Shown: positions 1 to 5,422 of the stretch, one piece after another | Layout: each line of letters opens with the position of its first letter | How positions within the stretch are numbered: position 1 is the first letter of the stretch | Assembly: GCA_030836965.1 (NCBI GenBank) | Contig: JAUPLM010000084.1 | Location: forward strand, 1 to 5,422 | Origin: Thermodesulfobacteriota bacterium | Lineage (GTDB): Bacteria; Desulfobacterota; Desulfobacteria; Desulfobacterales; RPRI01 | DNA: 5,422 bases | Direction of reading: 5' to 3' | The notes under the pieces: generated by a model | The model's input: the letters and a program-made list of their open reading frames with translations, nothing else | Databases searched by the model: none | Told to the model about the DNA's origin: nothing | Program-made: the position numbers and the translations under genes

Positions 1-942
1 GAATGCCCCCTGATGATAGAATACATAGATAAAATAGTTGATTTGAGAAGAGGTATGGTGGATGAAGGCATGGTGCCCCAGTCGATTCAAAAGCCCCTAA
101 GCGCCCTTGAAAAACGCGGTAATCCCTGGGGGAAAATGGAGAAAAAGCGCGCTGACTGGATAAAGGATCTTCCGAAGGAATGTAAAGTAAAGATGATAGA
201 AAAGGGCGATACTGCTGAAACGCTTTATTTTGTTGACAGCATCACGTCATATGACGACAGAATGCAGAATATAGGAAGAGCTGCAGCAAAAATTCTTTCG
301 GCGGCAGGAATCGACTTCGGAATTCTCGGGTCTCTTGAAAGAGACAGCGGCAACGAAGTCAGGCGTTTCGGAGAAGAGATGCTTTTCCAGGATTTGAAGA
401 GTAATAACACCGAGGAGATAAAAAATTCGGGCGTGAAAAACATAGTGACCGCCGATCCTCACGCTTACAATGCATTAAAGAATGACTACAAAGACCTTCC
501 GCCTGTAGAACATATCAGCCGTACGATAGTAAAAAGTATAAAATCCGGTAAAATAAAGCTTAAGAGCGTCGAAGATGCAGATAAAATATACACATACCAT
601 GATCCATGCTACCTTGGAAGGCATAACGATCTTTACGAAGATCCGAGGGCTGTCATTGATTCTATTCCCGGAATAAAAAGGGTCGAGATGGAAAAATATA
701 TGGACCGTTCATTCTGTTGCGGCGGAGGTGGGTTGATGCTTTTCTATGAACCGGAAGAAGAGCAGAGAATGGGTGTCTTAAGGGTTGAAATGGCAAAGAA
801 GGCAGGCGCCCATGTGATTGTGACAGCGTGCCCATTCTGCCTAGTCAACATAGAAGATGCCATAAAAGTAAGTGGTATGGAGGGAAAGATGGAGGCAATT
901 GATCTTGCTGAACTGATTGAAAAACATATTGAAGCTGAATAA
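1..942 (+). CDS. HdrB/GlpC-like (Fe-S) oxidoreductase, CCG domains, ETF-linked; 5' end outside window
   Basis: The reading frame is open to the window's first base, so this is the C-terminal 313 residues of a longer protein. The ATG at base 13 is internal: the first codons read Glu-Cys-Pro-Leu, like the last cysteine of a 4Fe-4S ferredoxin motif (CxxxCP) that leads into the CCG region. Counting from the first codon, a complete CCG motif is visible: Cys203, Cys239-Cys240 and Cys277/Cys280, spaced CX35CCX36CXXC, as in families that bind a non-cubane [4Fe-4S] cluster (HdrB, GlpC). The earlier CCG repeat, about residues 75-130, is recognisable but has Asp115-Ser116-Gly where Cys-Cys-Gly is expected, and Asp79-Ser80 in place of its leading cysteine region. 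It ends in tandem stops TAATAA, 66 bases before etfB. Homologues beside etfBA act as ETF:(mena)quinone oxidoreductases, often with an N-terminal membrane domain; that part cannot be seen here, so the role is inferred. Confidence in the family is high, in the exact partner moderate. Confidence 0.9.
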   Translation, partial: ECPLMIEYIDKIVDLRRGMVDEGMVPQSIQKPLSALEKRGNPWGKMEKKRADWIKDLPKECKVKMIEKGDTAETLYFVDSITSYDDRMQNIGRAAAKILSAAGIDFGILGSLERDSGNEVRRFGEEMLFQDLKSNNTEEIKNSGVKNIVTADPHAYNALKNDYKDLPPVEHISRTIVKSIKSGKIKLKSVEDADKIYTYHDPCYLGRHNDLYEDPRAVIDSIPGIKRVEMEKYMDRSFCCGGGGLMLFYEPEEEQRMGVLRVEMAKKAGAHVIVTACPFCLVNIEDAIKVSGMEGKMEAIDLAELIEKHIEAE

Positions 943-997
943 TAAACAGGTGATTAAGGTGTTTTATGCGGCCTGAAATCGATTGAAATAAACTGAT

Positions 998-1002
998 GGA
1001 GG
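998..1002 (+). promoter_or_regulatory. Ribosome binding site GGAGG that decides the etfB start
   Basis: GGAGG directly abuts an ATG at 1003 with no spacer, but lies 6 bases before a second in-frame ATG at 1009. Only the second gives normal Shine-Dalgarno spacing, and the protein then starts MEILVCVKRVPDTA, the usual N-terminus of this EtfB family. The longer version would merely add Met-Lys. Confidence 0.75.
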
Positions 1003-1008
1003 ATGAAA

Positions 1009-1800
1009 ATGGAAATTTTGGTTTGTGTCAAAAGGGTTCCCGATACGGCTGAAAACGAAATCAGCGTAAACAGTTCCGGTTCCGATATTGAAAGGGGCGA
1101 TCTTGTCTATTCTGTTAATGAATGGGATAATTATGCCGTGGAAGAGGCTATCCAGATCAGAGACAAAGTAGGCGGGAGTGTTACTGTTGTGTCGGTTGGT
1201 GATGCGGATTCGGAAGAAGTACTGAGAAGGGAAATGGCAATGGGTGCCGATAAGGGAATACTCCTTTCAGACAGCGTTTTCGAGGGCTCGGATGGAAATG
1301 GGATTGCAACAGTACTAAAAGCGGAAATTGAAAAAGGCAAATATGATCTCATTCTGACAGGGACACAGGCTGATGACGGAGCGGGACAGGTTGGCGGCAT
1401 TCTCGCTGCAATGCTTGATATGCCCTATGCGTCTCTTGTAAATCGCATCGAAGTTATTGATGATAAAAAGATTAAAATCGGCCGTGAAATTGCGGGAGGA
1501 AACCAGGAGATTAGTGAGATGGATCTTCCATGCGTTCTATCGATACAGACCGGTATCAATGAGCCCCGCTACGTTGGTATCCGGGGAATCAGAAAAGTGG
1601 CATCAGTCGATATCCCGGTTCGTGGTGCTTCCGATCTGGGAATTAATCCGGGTTCTGTAGGCAAGGCTGCGGCAAAGGTCTCCCGGGTTGACTATTTTGT
1701 GCCTGCTCTCGGAAAAGGTGCTGAACTTCTTGAGGGAAGCATTGAAGAAAAAGTTGAAAAACTGATCGAACTTTTAAAATCCAAAGGAGGTATTAAATAA
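1009..1800 (+). CDS. etfB: Electron transfer flavoprotein, beta subunit
   Basis: Small subunit of the cytoplasmic ETF heterodimer, which carries electrons from acyl-CoA dehydrogenases and related flavoenzymes to a quinone-reducing oxidoreductase. At 263 residues it has the usual family length. Visible features are the N-terminal ILVCVKRVPDT strand, the VNEWDNYAVEEA helix (36-47), the nucleotide-binding loop TGTQADDGAGQVGG (117-130), which in canonical ETFs holds AMP, and NEPRY near 184-188 leading into the region that docks with dehydrogenases. The ATG at 1009 is preferred to that at 1003 because of Shine-Dalgarno spacing. The gene follows the Fe-S oxidoreductase by 66 bases with no clear terminator between, and its TAA shares one base with the etfA ATG, so the three are probably co-transcribed and the two ETF subunits translationally coupled. 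Whether this ETF is canonical or electron-bifurcating cannot be settled by eye; the neighbouring quinone-oxidoreductase-like gene favours a non-bifurcating role. Confidence 0.95.
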   Translation: MEILVCVKRVPDTAENEISVNSSGSDIERGDLVYSVNEWDNYAVEEAIQIRDKVGGSVTVVSVGDADSEEVLRREMAMGADKGILLSDSVFEGSDGNGIATVLKAEIEKGKYDLILTGTQADDGAGQVGGILAAMLDMPYASLVNRIEVIDDKKIKIGREIAGGNQEISEMDLPCVLSIQTGINEPRYVGIRGIRKVASVDIPVRGASDLGINPGSVGKAAAKVSRVDYFVPALGKGAELLEGSIEEKVEKLIELLKSKGGIK

Positions 1801-2777
1801 TGGCCCTTCAGATTTTTGCATATATATTACACAAGGACGGGGCTGTTGACGATACGGCCCTTGAAATGGTTGCCGCAGCTGGGAAACTCGATCCCGCGGC
1901 TTCTTTGACCGCGATTGTAGTCGGCAGTAAGACTGATGCGGTATGTAACAGCCTGACCTCTTCATACAAGGAGGTTTGGAAGATCGATAATGATGCTCTT
2001 TCATATCCGAATTCTGAAGTAATACGCGGACTCCTTGCACTTGTTATCCCGAAAGGTAGTGTTCTGCTTATCGCACACGAACATTTCGGGATGGATCTTG
2101 CTCCCGGTCTGTCTGTCAAATTAGACGGAACTTATCTTCCTGATGCAGTAGCTTTTGATGGAATCGAGGGTGGAAAATTAAAAGCTGTCCGTCAGGAATT
2201 CGGAGGCCAGGTAAGCGCTCATGTTGTGTGTGATATTTCAGGCGGAGCAGTTATTACAATACGCGCAGGTGCGTTCCGTGCCGCTGAAGCTGCTAATGCA
2301 GGTGGAGCAGTTGTCGATAAGACTGCTGACGCCCTTGCCGGCGGTTTGCCGGGCGGAGCAAGACGTTTCGTTGAAATAGTGACAGCTGAGGTAGGGGATG
2401 TAGATATAACAAAGTCCGAAATACTTGTCTCGGTCGGACGAGGAATATGCGAACAGGAAAACATTGAAATTATAAGAGAACTTGCAAAGGCGGTCGGCGG
2501 AGACGTTTCGTGTTCGAGACCAATAGTCGACGCAAAATGGCTTGAGAAATCACGGCAGGTAGGAACTTCCGGGCAGACGGTCAAGCCGAAAGTTTACATG
2601 GCCCTCGGGATCAGCGGTTCGTTCCAGCACCTTGGTGGAATCAAAGGCTCCCCTTTTATGATAGCAGTAAATAAAAATCCCAAAGCACCAATTTTTCAGG
2701 TTGCTGACATCGGGGTAGTTGAAGATCTGCTCGAGTTTGTCCCGATGCTGACTGAAAAAATCAACGAGTTAAAATAG
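1800..2777 (+). CDS. etfA: Electron transfer flavoprotein, alpha subunit
   Basis: Large subunit of ETF, which binds the redox-active FAD in its C-terminal domain and with EtfB shuttles electrons from acyl-CoA dehydrogenases. At 325 residues it is full length. The N-terminal alpha/beta domain spans about 1-195. The C-terminal FAD domain starts near VSVGRGI (210-216) and contains SRPIVD (239-244, with the FAD-contacting Arg240), GTSGQTVKPKVYMALGISG (255-273) and IAVNKNPKAPIF (288-299), followed by the Asp303 region; these are the standard EtfA FAD contacts and all look intact. The ATG at 1800 overlaps the etfB TAA by one base and is preceded by AAAGGAGG (1783-1790) at a 9-base spacing inside the end of etfB. 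It is the last gene of the unit, followed 26 bases later by a terminator hairpin. No acyl-CoA dehydrogenase gene lies downstream, so the electron donor is not shown by this window. Confidence 0.96.
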   Translation: MALQIFAYILHKDGAVDDTALEMVAAAGKLDPAASLTAIVVGSKTDAVCNSLTSSYKEVWKIDNDALSYPNSEVIRGLLALVIPKGSVLLIAHEHFGMDLAPGLSVKLDGTYLPDAVAFDGIEGGKLKAVRQEFGGQVSAHVVCDISGGAVITIRAGAFRAAEAANAGGAVVDKTADALAGGLPGGARRFVEIVTAEVGDVDITKSEILVSVGRGICEQENIEIIRELAKAVGGDVSCSRPIVDAKWLEKSRQVGTSGQTVKPKVYMALGISGSFQHLGGIKGSPFMIAVNKNPKAPIFQVADIGVVEDLLEFVPMLTEKINELK

Positions 2778-2803
2778 AACAACCAGTAATATCAGCATTT
2801 ATT

Positions 2804-2850
2804 CAGCCGGTTGCCTTTTTGGGGTAACCGGCTGTATTGTTTCTTTTCTT
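2804..2850 (+). terminator. Rho-independent terminator after etfA
   Basis: CAGCCGGTTGCC (2804-2815) pairs with GGTAACCGGCTG (2823-2834): a 12-base-pair stem with a single G-U wobble and a 7-base loop TTTTTGG. A T-rich but interrupted tract follows (2835-2850). Position shortly after the etfA stop fits the end of the Fe-S oxidoreductase-etfBA operon. Confidence 0.85.
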
Positions 2851-2927
2851 GCCAGGATATCCGATCCGGTTTATATCTCTCGACGACTTCTTAAAAAGTT
2901 AAGTTTATGCTGTTTTGCGGTAATCTG

Positions 2928-2955
2928 TTGACAATGAACTGACAGGCGATATCGT
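2928..2955 (+). promoter_or_regulatory. Candidate sigma70-type promoter for the DHH gene
   Basis: A perfect -35 hexamer TTGACA (2928-2933) is followed after 16 bases by TATCGT (2950-2955), which keeps the three most conserved -10 positions (first T, second A, last T). Transcription would start near 2962, about 180 bases before the DHH start codon. It sits just after the etfA terminator, where a new promoter is needed. The match is by eye only. Confidence 0.5.
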
Positions 2956-3098
2956 TGGAAGTCAAATATGCTCACATAACCCCGATAAACGGGACTTTTT
3001 TAGATACCCGACAGAAAGGGTGCAAGTATGCGAAATTATTTCCTGCCGCTCATTTCAATACCTCCTTGTTGAGTAGAAATATGCAGGACATGATTTAT

Positions 3099-3134
3099 AG
3101 CTTACCGAGGAGCTTACCGAGGAGCTTATTGGAG
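3099..3134 (+). repeat. Three 12-base tandem units with Shine-Dalgarno-like sequence
   Basis: AGCTTACCGAGG occurs twice exactly (3099-3110, 3111-3122), followed by a diverged third unit AGCTTATTGGAG (3123-3134). The first two create AGGAG at the unit junctions, and the third supplies the GGAG (3131-3134) that lies 5 bases before the ATG at 3140 and is the likely ribosome binding site. The array probably arose by short tandem duplication; any regulatory effect is inference. Confidence 0.8.
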
Positions 3135-3139
3135 AATAT

Positions 3140-4030
3140 ATGAGAATAGTAACAAGACCCGATTATGACGGTCTGGTTTGCGCGGTTCTTCTTTTTGAGG
3201 CCGAAAATATCACAGAACCCGTTAAATGGGTTGAACCTCATGAAATTCAAAAAAAACTCGCTGAAATCAAAAACGGGGACATACTGGCCAACCTCCCGTA
3301 CGATGAGAGATGCTCAATGTGGTTTGATCATCATTATTCGAACGTGACTGACAAGCCTTTTAAAGGTTCTTTCAGAATCGCTCCTTCTGCGGCCGGGGTT
3401 GTTTTTGACTATTATAAAGATAAATTTAAAAGGGATTACACCGAACTTGTGAGAGAAACGGATAAAATTGATTCAGCCGAATTATCGATTGATGAGGTGT
3501 CATGTCCGGAAAAATATCCTCATATTCTCCTTTCTATGACAGTTTCCAACCGGGATATGGCTGATGAGCAATACTGGAACAAACTTGTTAGGCTTCTGAG
3601 AAAACTTGACATACCCGGGGTTATGAAAGATTCTGAAGTGATGGAAAGGTGTTCAGCAACAGTTGAGGAAAATAAGATATATAAATCAGTGTTAAAGGCA
3701 AATACTGTAATAAAAGGACAGGTGTCAATTACCGATCTTCGATCTTACGACAAAGCTCCCGAAGGAAACCGTTTCCTTGTTTACACTCTTTTCCCCGAAG
3801 CAATTGTTAGCGTAAGAATAAAATATGATGATTTGGGGAAAAAAAATATAGCTGTAAGTGTTGGACACAGCATATTCAACAGGAAATGTAATGTAAATGT
3901 AGGAAATATGCTCACACAATTCGGCGGAGGAGGGCACAAAGGAGCCGGAGCATGCAGATTTCCCTCAAACAAAGCCGATCTATTTATTCCGCAAATCATC
4001 TCAACACTTCTTGAAAACAAGCCTGAATAA
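3140..4030 (+). CDS. DHH family phosphoesterase (DHH/DHHA1), exopolyphosphatase/nanoRNase-like
   Basis: Metal-dependent phosphoesterase of the DHH superfamily (RecJ, NrnA, PPX1-type), 296 residues, probably cytoplasmic: no signal peptide or membrane segment is seen. Metal-site motifs appear in order: RPDYDG with Asp8 and Asp10, the signature Asp63-His64-His65 in WFDHHYS, and ETDKIDSA (106-113) with Asp108 and Asp111. The C-terminal DHHA1 substrate-binding domain ends with GGGGHKGAG (262-270), the typical glycine-rich loop. The catalytic core therefore looks intact. The start is supported by TTGGAG 5 bases upstream and by the conserved N-terminus MRIVTRPDYDG. The substrate is unknown: relatives hydrolyse short oligoribonucleotides, pApA or cyclic dinucleotides, 3'-phosphoadenosine phosphate, or inorganic pyrophosphate/polyphosphate, and the sequence does not choose between them. 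Neighbours give no clue: it stands between the ETF operon and the biotin genes, with its own likely promoter. Confidence 0.88.
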   Translation: MRIVTRPDYDGLVCAVLLFEAENITEPVKWVEPHEIQKKLAEIKNGDILANLPYDERCSMWFDHHYSNVTDKPFKGSFRIAPSAAGVVFDYYKDKFKRDYTELVRETDKIDSAELSIDEVSCPEKYPHILLSMTVSNRDMADEQYWNKLVRLLRKLDIPGVMKDSEVMERCSATVEENKIYKSVLKANTVIKGQVSITDLRSYDKAPEGNRFLVYTLFPEAIVSVRIKYDDLGKKNIAVSVGHSIFNRKCNVNVGNMLTQFGGGGHKGAGACRFPSNKADLFIPQIISTLLENKPE

Positions 4031-4039
4031 TAAATTCAT

Positions 4040-4068
4040 TTGACTTTTATCAGCCTTTTCGTTAACCA
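4040..4068 (+). promoter_or_regulatory. Candidate birA-bioY promoter
   Basis: TTGACT (4040-4045) resembles a -35 element, and 17 bases downstream TAACCA (4063-4068) is a weak -10 element lying in the left arm of the BirA operator. Such overlap is usual for BirA-repressed promoters. A different -10, such as TATAGG at 4078-4083 at the operator's right arm, is possible but lacks a good -35. Confidence 0.4.
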
Positions 4069-4090
4069 CATCAAAGCTATAGGCTAACGA
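4059..4090 (+). promoter_or_regulatory. BirA operator (biotin-responsive), upstream of birA
   Basis: TCGTTAACC (4059-4067) and GGCTAACGA (4082-4090) form an inverted repeat separated by 14 bases, with one mismatch in nine (C at 4084 where T would complete the symmetry). This matches the known bacterial BirA site, GTTAACC, about 15 bases, then GGTTAAC. It lies 61 bases before the birA start and overlaps the candidate promoter, so the biotinyl-AMP-bound BirA dimer would block transcription of birA and bioY. Confidence 0.85.
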
Positions 4091-4151
4091 GCATTCTGCA
4101 AATTATCTATCTTAACTATTAAATCCCTGAACACGTTAAGGAAACAGTAAA

Positions 4152-5072
4152 ATGAAGGGCCGGATTCTCAGCATTTTAAAAGCCGAAAACGGGATTGTTT
4201 CCGGTGAAGTTATAAGTTCAGCTCTTGATATTTCAAGAGTTTCGGTTTGGAAACATATCCGTAAACTACAGGAATCAGGATATGATATCAGATCAACCCC
4301 TACAGGATATCAGATTATGAGTCACTCTGATCTCCTTTTCCCGTGGGAGTTTACCGGTAGAGAGGGGAAAATCCATTATTATGCTGAGGTTTCATCCACT
4401 ATGGATATTGCAAGGGAGCTTGCCCGGAAAGGATCGCCCCACTTCACTGTTGTAATATCAGGAATTCAGACGAAAGGACGAGGTCGGTTAAAGAGAGCCT
4501 GGCTATCGGATAAAGGTGGAATTTATTTTACAATTATTTTGAGGCCACAGATACCTGTCCTGTTAAGTTCGAAAACCAATTTCATGGCTTCAGTTGTTCT
4601 TGTAAAAACTCTTAGAGAAATGTTCGGCATAGAAGCGATGGTCAAATGGCCCAATGATATTCTGGTTAGCGGCAGGAAAGTCTCCGGGATGCTTTCAGAA
4701 ATGGAAGCTGAAGCGGATATGCTTTCGTTTATCAATATAGGTATAGGTATAAATGCCAATAATGATCCATCCAGCCGCGCACCTTTGGCAATATCCCTGA
4801 AGCAGATTCTTAAAAGAGACGTTTCCCGGAAGGAAATCCTTACAAGGTATCTCGATGCCCTTGAAAGAAGAATTAACGCCGGCGATTATGACAGAGTAAT
4901 TCCAGAATGGAAGTATTACACCTGTACCATAAACAAGGAAGTGAAGATAGTAACTACAAACGGGATATTTTCAGGGCTTGCGATTGATGTAGATGAAAAC
5001 GGTTCACTGATTTTAAAACAGGACGACGGTGCAGTAAAATCAGTTTCTTTTGGTGACTGTTTCCATAGTTGA
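4152..5072 (+). CDS. birA: Bifunctional biotin-[acetyl-CoA-carboxylase] ligase / biotin operon repressor
   Basis: Makes biotinyl-5'-AMP from biotin and ATP and transfers biotin to the carrier lysine of biotin-dependent carboxylases; when acceptors are saturated, the biotinyl-AMP-bound dimer represses transcription. This is a 306-residue class II ligase, close to the usual length. An N-terminal winged helix-turn-helix spans about 1-58, with DISRVSVWKHIRKLQESGYDI as recognition region. The catalytic domain has SSTMD (81-85), the biotinyl-AMP loop GRGRLKRAW (109-117), KWPNDI (165-170, with the catalytic Lys165), KVSGML and NIGIGIN (195-201). The C-terminal SH3-like domain covers about 262-306. 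All key residues are present. TAAGGA (4137-4142) lies 9 bases before the ATG. The DNA-binding domain and the operator upstream agree with autoregulation, and bioY follows 46 bases downstream with no terminator seen, probably in the same transcript. Confidence 0.96.
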   Translation: MKGRILSILKAENGIVSGEVISSALDISRVSVWKHIRKLQESGYDIRSTPTGYQIMSHSDLLFPWEFTGREGKIHYYAEVSSTMDIARELARKGSPHFTVVISGIQTKGRGRLKRAWLSDKGGIYFTIILRPQIPVLLSSKTNFMASVVLVKTLREMFGIEAMVKWPNDILVSGRKVSGMLSEMEAEADMLSFINIGIGINANNDPSSRAPLAISLKQILKRDVSRKEILTRYLDALERRINAGDYDRVIPEWKYYTCTINKEVKIVTTNGIFSGLAIDVDENGSLILKQDDGAVKSVSFGDCFHS

Positions 5073-5118
5073 TGGAGCATCGATAAGCCTAAATATGATT
5101 TAAAGGATATGATATTAC

Positions 5119-5422
5119 ATGAAAAATATTTCACAGCTTCAAATGATGGCATATGCCTCGCTTCTGGCTGCTCTTACGGCGGTCGGAGCATATATCGCCA
5201 TACCTGTAGGTCCGGTTCCAATTGTTCTCCAGAGCCTTTTTATCCTTCTGGCCGGCCTTCTGTTAGGAAGTACCTGGGGGGTTGCAGGCGTGGGAATTTA
5301 TCTTCTCGCCGGGGCGTTCGGGCTCCCTGTTTTTGCTGGTGGAGCGGGCGGTATAGGCAGGTTTCTCGGGCCGACAGGAGGCTACCTTTTAGGATTTCTT
5401 CCAGCGGTTTATATTATCGGGC
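5119..5422 (+). CDS. bioY: Biotin transporter BioY (ECF S component), 3' end outside window
   Basis: Membrane-embedded biotin-binding subunit of an energy-coupling-factor transporter. The first 101 residues are present, roughly half of the usual 180-200. About four hydrophobic segments are visible (approximately 10-28, 34-50, 53-70 and 84-101). Family hallmarks are GPVPIVLQSLFILLAGLLLG (31-50), GLPVFAGGAGG (68-78) and GPTGGYLLGF (84-93), so the assignment is firm despite the truncation. The ATG at 5119 is preceded by AAAGGA (5102-5107) at 11 bases and starts MKNISQLQ just before the first membrane helix. It lies downstream of birA and the BirA operator, so uptake should be repressed when biotin is abundant. 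Whether bioM and bioN follow, or BioY relies on a shared energising module, lies outside the window. Confidence 0.95.
   Translation, partial: MKNISQLQMMAYASLLAALTAVGAYIAIPVGPVPIVLQSLFILLAGLLLGSTWGVAGVGIYLLAGAFGLPVFAGGAGGIGRFLGPTGGYLLGFLPAVYIIG

Larger units (their letters stand above)
2851..3139 (+). other. Non-coding region and leader of the DHH phosphoesterase gene
   Basis: No convincing gene lies between the etfA terminator and the DHH gene. The stretch holds a promoter candidate (2928-2955), a presumed untranslated leader of about 180 bases, an ACCTCCTT segment (3060-3067) identical to the anti-Shine-Dalgarno core expected at the 16S rRNA 3' end, and a 12-base tandem repeat (3099-3134). 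I see no recognisable riboswitch or small-RNA family. Nothing is evident in 2851-2927 apart from a short AT-rich palindrome at 2890-2903. Confidence 0.5.

Noticed and set aside
1003..1008. ATG at 1003 as the etfB start
   Set aside because: The GGAGG abuts it with no spacer; the ATG at 1009 has proper spacing and gives the family's usual N-terminus.
1131..1400. Minus-strand open frame of about 89 codons inside etfB
   Set aside because: Shadow of etfB: low-complexity Ser/Pro-rich translation, no ribosome binding site, and the + strand protein is unmistakable. The same holds for minus-strand frames inside etfA, birA, the DHH gene and the Fe-S oxidoreductase gene.
2890..2903. Short palindrome CTTAA-AAAG-TTAAG as an operator or hairpin
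   Set aside because: Five AT-rich pairs are expected by chance and there is no flanking regulatory context.
2906..2911. TATGCT as a -10 element of an extra promoter
   Set aside because: No acceptable -35 lies at 16-18 bases upstream; the TTGACA promoter just downstream is a better explanation.
2955..3143. A 62-codon reading frame beginning with TTG before the DHH gene
   Set aside because: The TTG lies inside the candidate -10 element, so the start would not be in the transcript; there is no ribosome binding site and the peptide resembles nothing I know. Only the 3081 sub-frame is kept, as a weak possibility.
4111..4140. Inverted repeat CTTAAC, 18 bases, GTTAAG just before birA, as a second BirA site or a stem hiding the ribosome binding site
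   Set aside because: It lacks the CC/GG of the BirA half-sites, the spacing is wrong, and a six-base-pair AT-rich stem with an 18-base loop would be too weak to matter. Probably chance in an AT-rich leader.

Overview
All genes in this window lie on the + strand and are ordinary bacterial housekeeping or catabolic genes. The predicted proteins most resemble those of Desulfobacterota (former Deltaproteobacteria), especially sulfate-reducing or syntrophic fatty-acid oxidisers. This rests on remembered family resemblance: an HdrB-like Fe-S oxidoreductase joined to etfBA, and a DHH phosphoesterase beginning MRIVTRPDYDG. No search was run. Strong Shine-Dalgarno sites, sigma70-like promoter elements and a bacterial-type BirA operator all fit a bacterium.

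Bases 1-2777 form an electron-transfer operon. It opens with the C-terminal part of an HdrB/GlpC-like (CCG-domain) Fe-S oxidoreductase whose 5' end lies outside the window. etfB and etfA follow, overlapping by one base. In this arrangement the ETF probably takes electrons from acyl-CoA dehydrogenases and passes them through the Fe-S protein towards the membrane quinone pool. A rho-independent terminator at 2804-2850 closes the operon.

Bases 2851-3139 are non-coding as far as I can see. They hold a good sigma70-type promoter candidate, a leader with an anti-Shine-Dalgarno-like ACCTCCTT, and three 12-base tandem units rich in Shine-Dalgarno-like sequence, placed directly before the next start codon. 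Bases 3140-4030 encode a DHH/DHHA1 phosphoesterase of unknown substrate.

Bases 4031-5422 are a biotin module: a BirA operator overlapping a likely promoter, birA (biotin-protein ligase with an N-terminal DNA-binding domain), and the first half of bioY (substrate-binding subunit of the ECF biotin transporter), cut by the window edge. The layout indicates that BirA represses its own gene and biotin uptake when biotin is plentiful.

I found no mobile element, CRISPR array, tRNA, rRNA or defence system, and nothing that makes a convincing case for an undescribed system. The items most worth checking are the BirA operator, the lost cysteines in the first CCG domain, and the repeat-bearing leader of the DHH gene.
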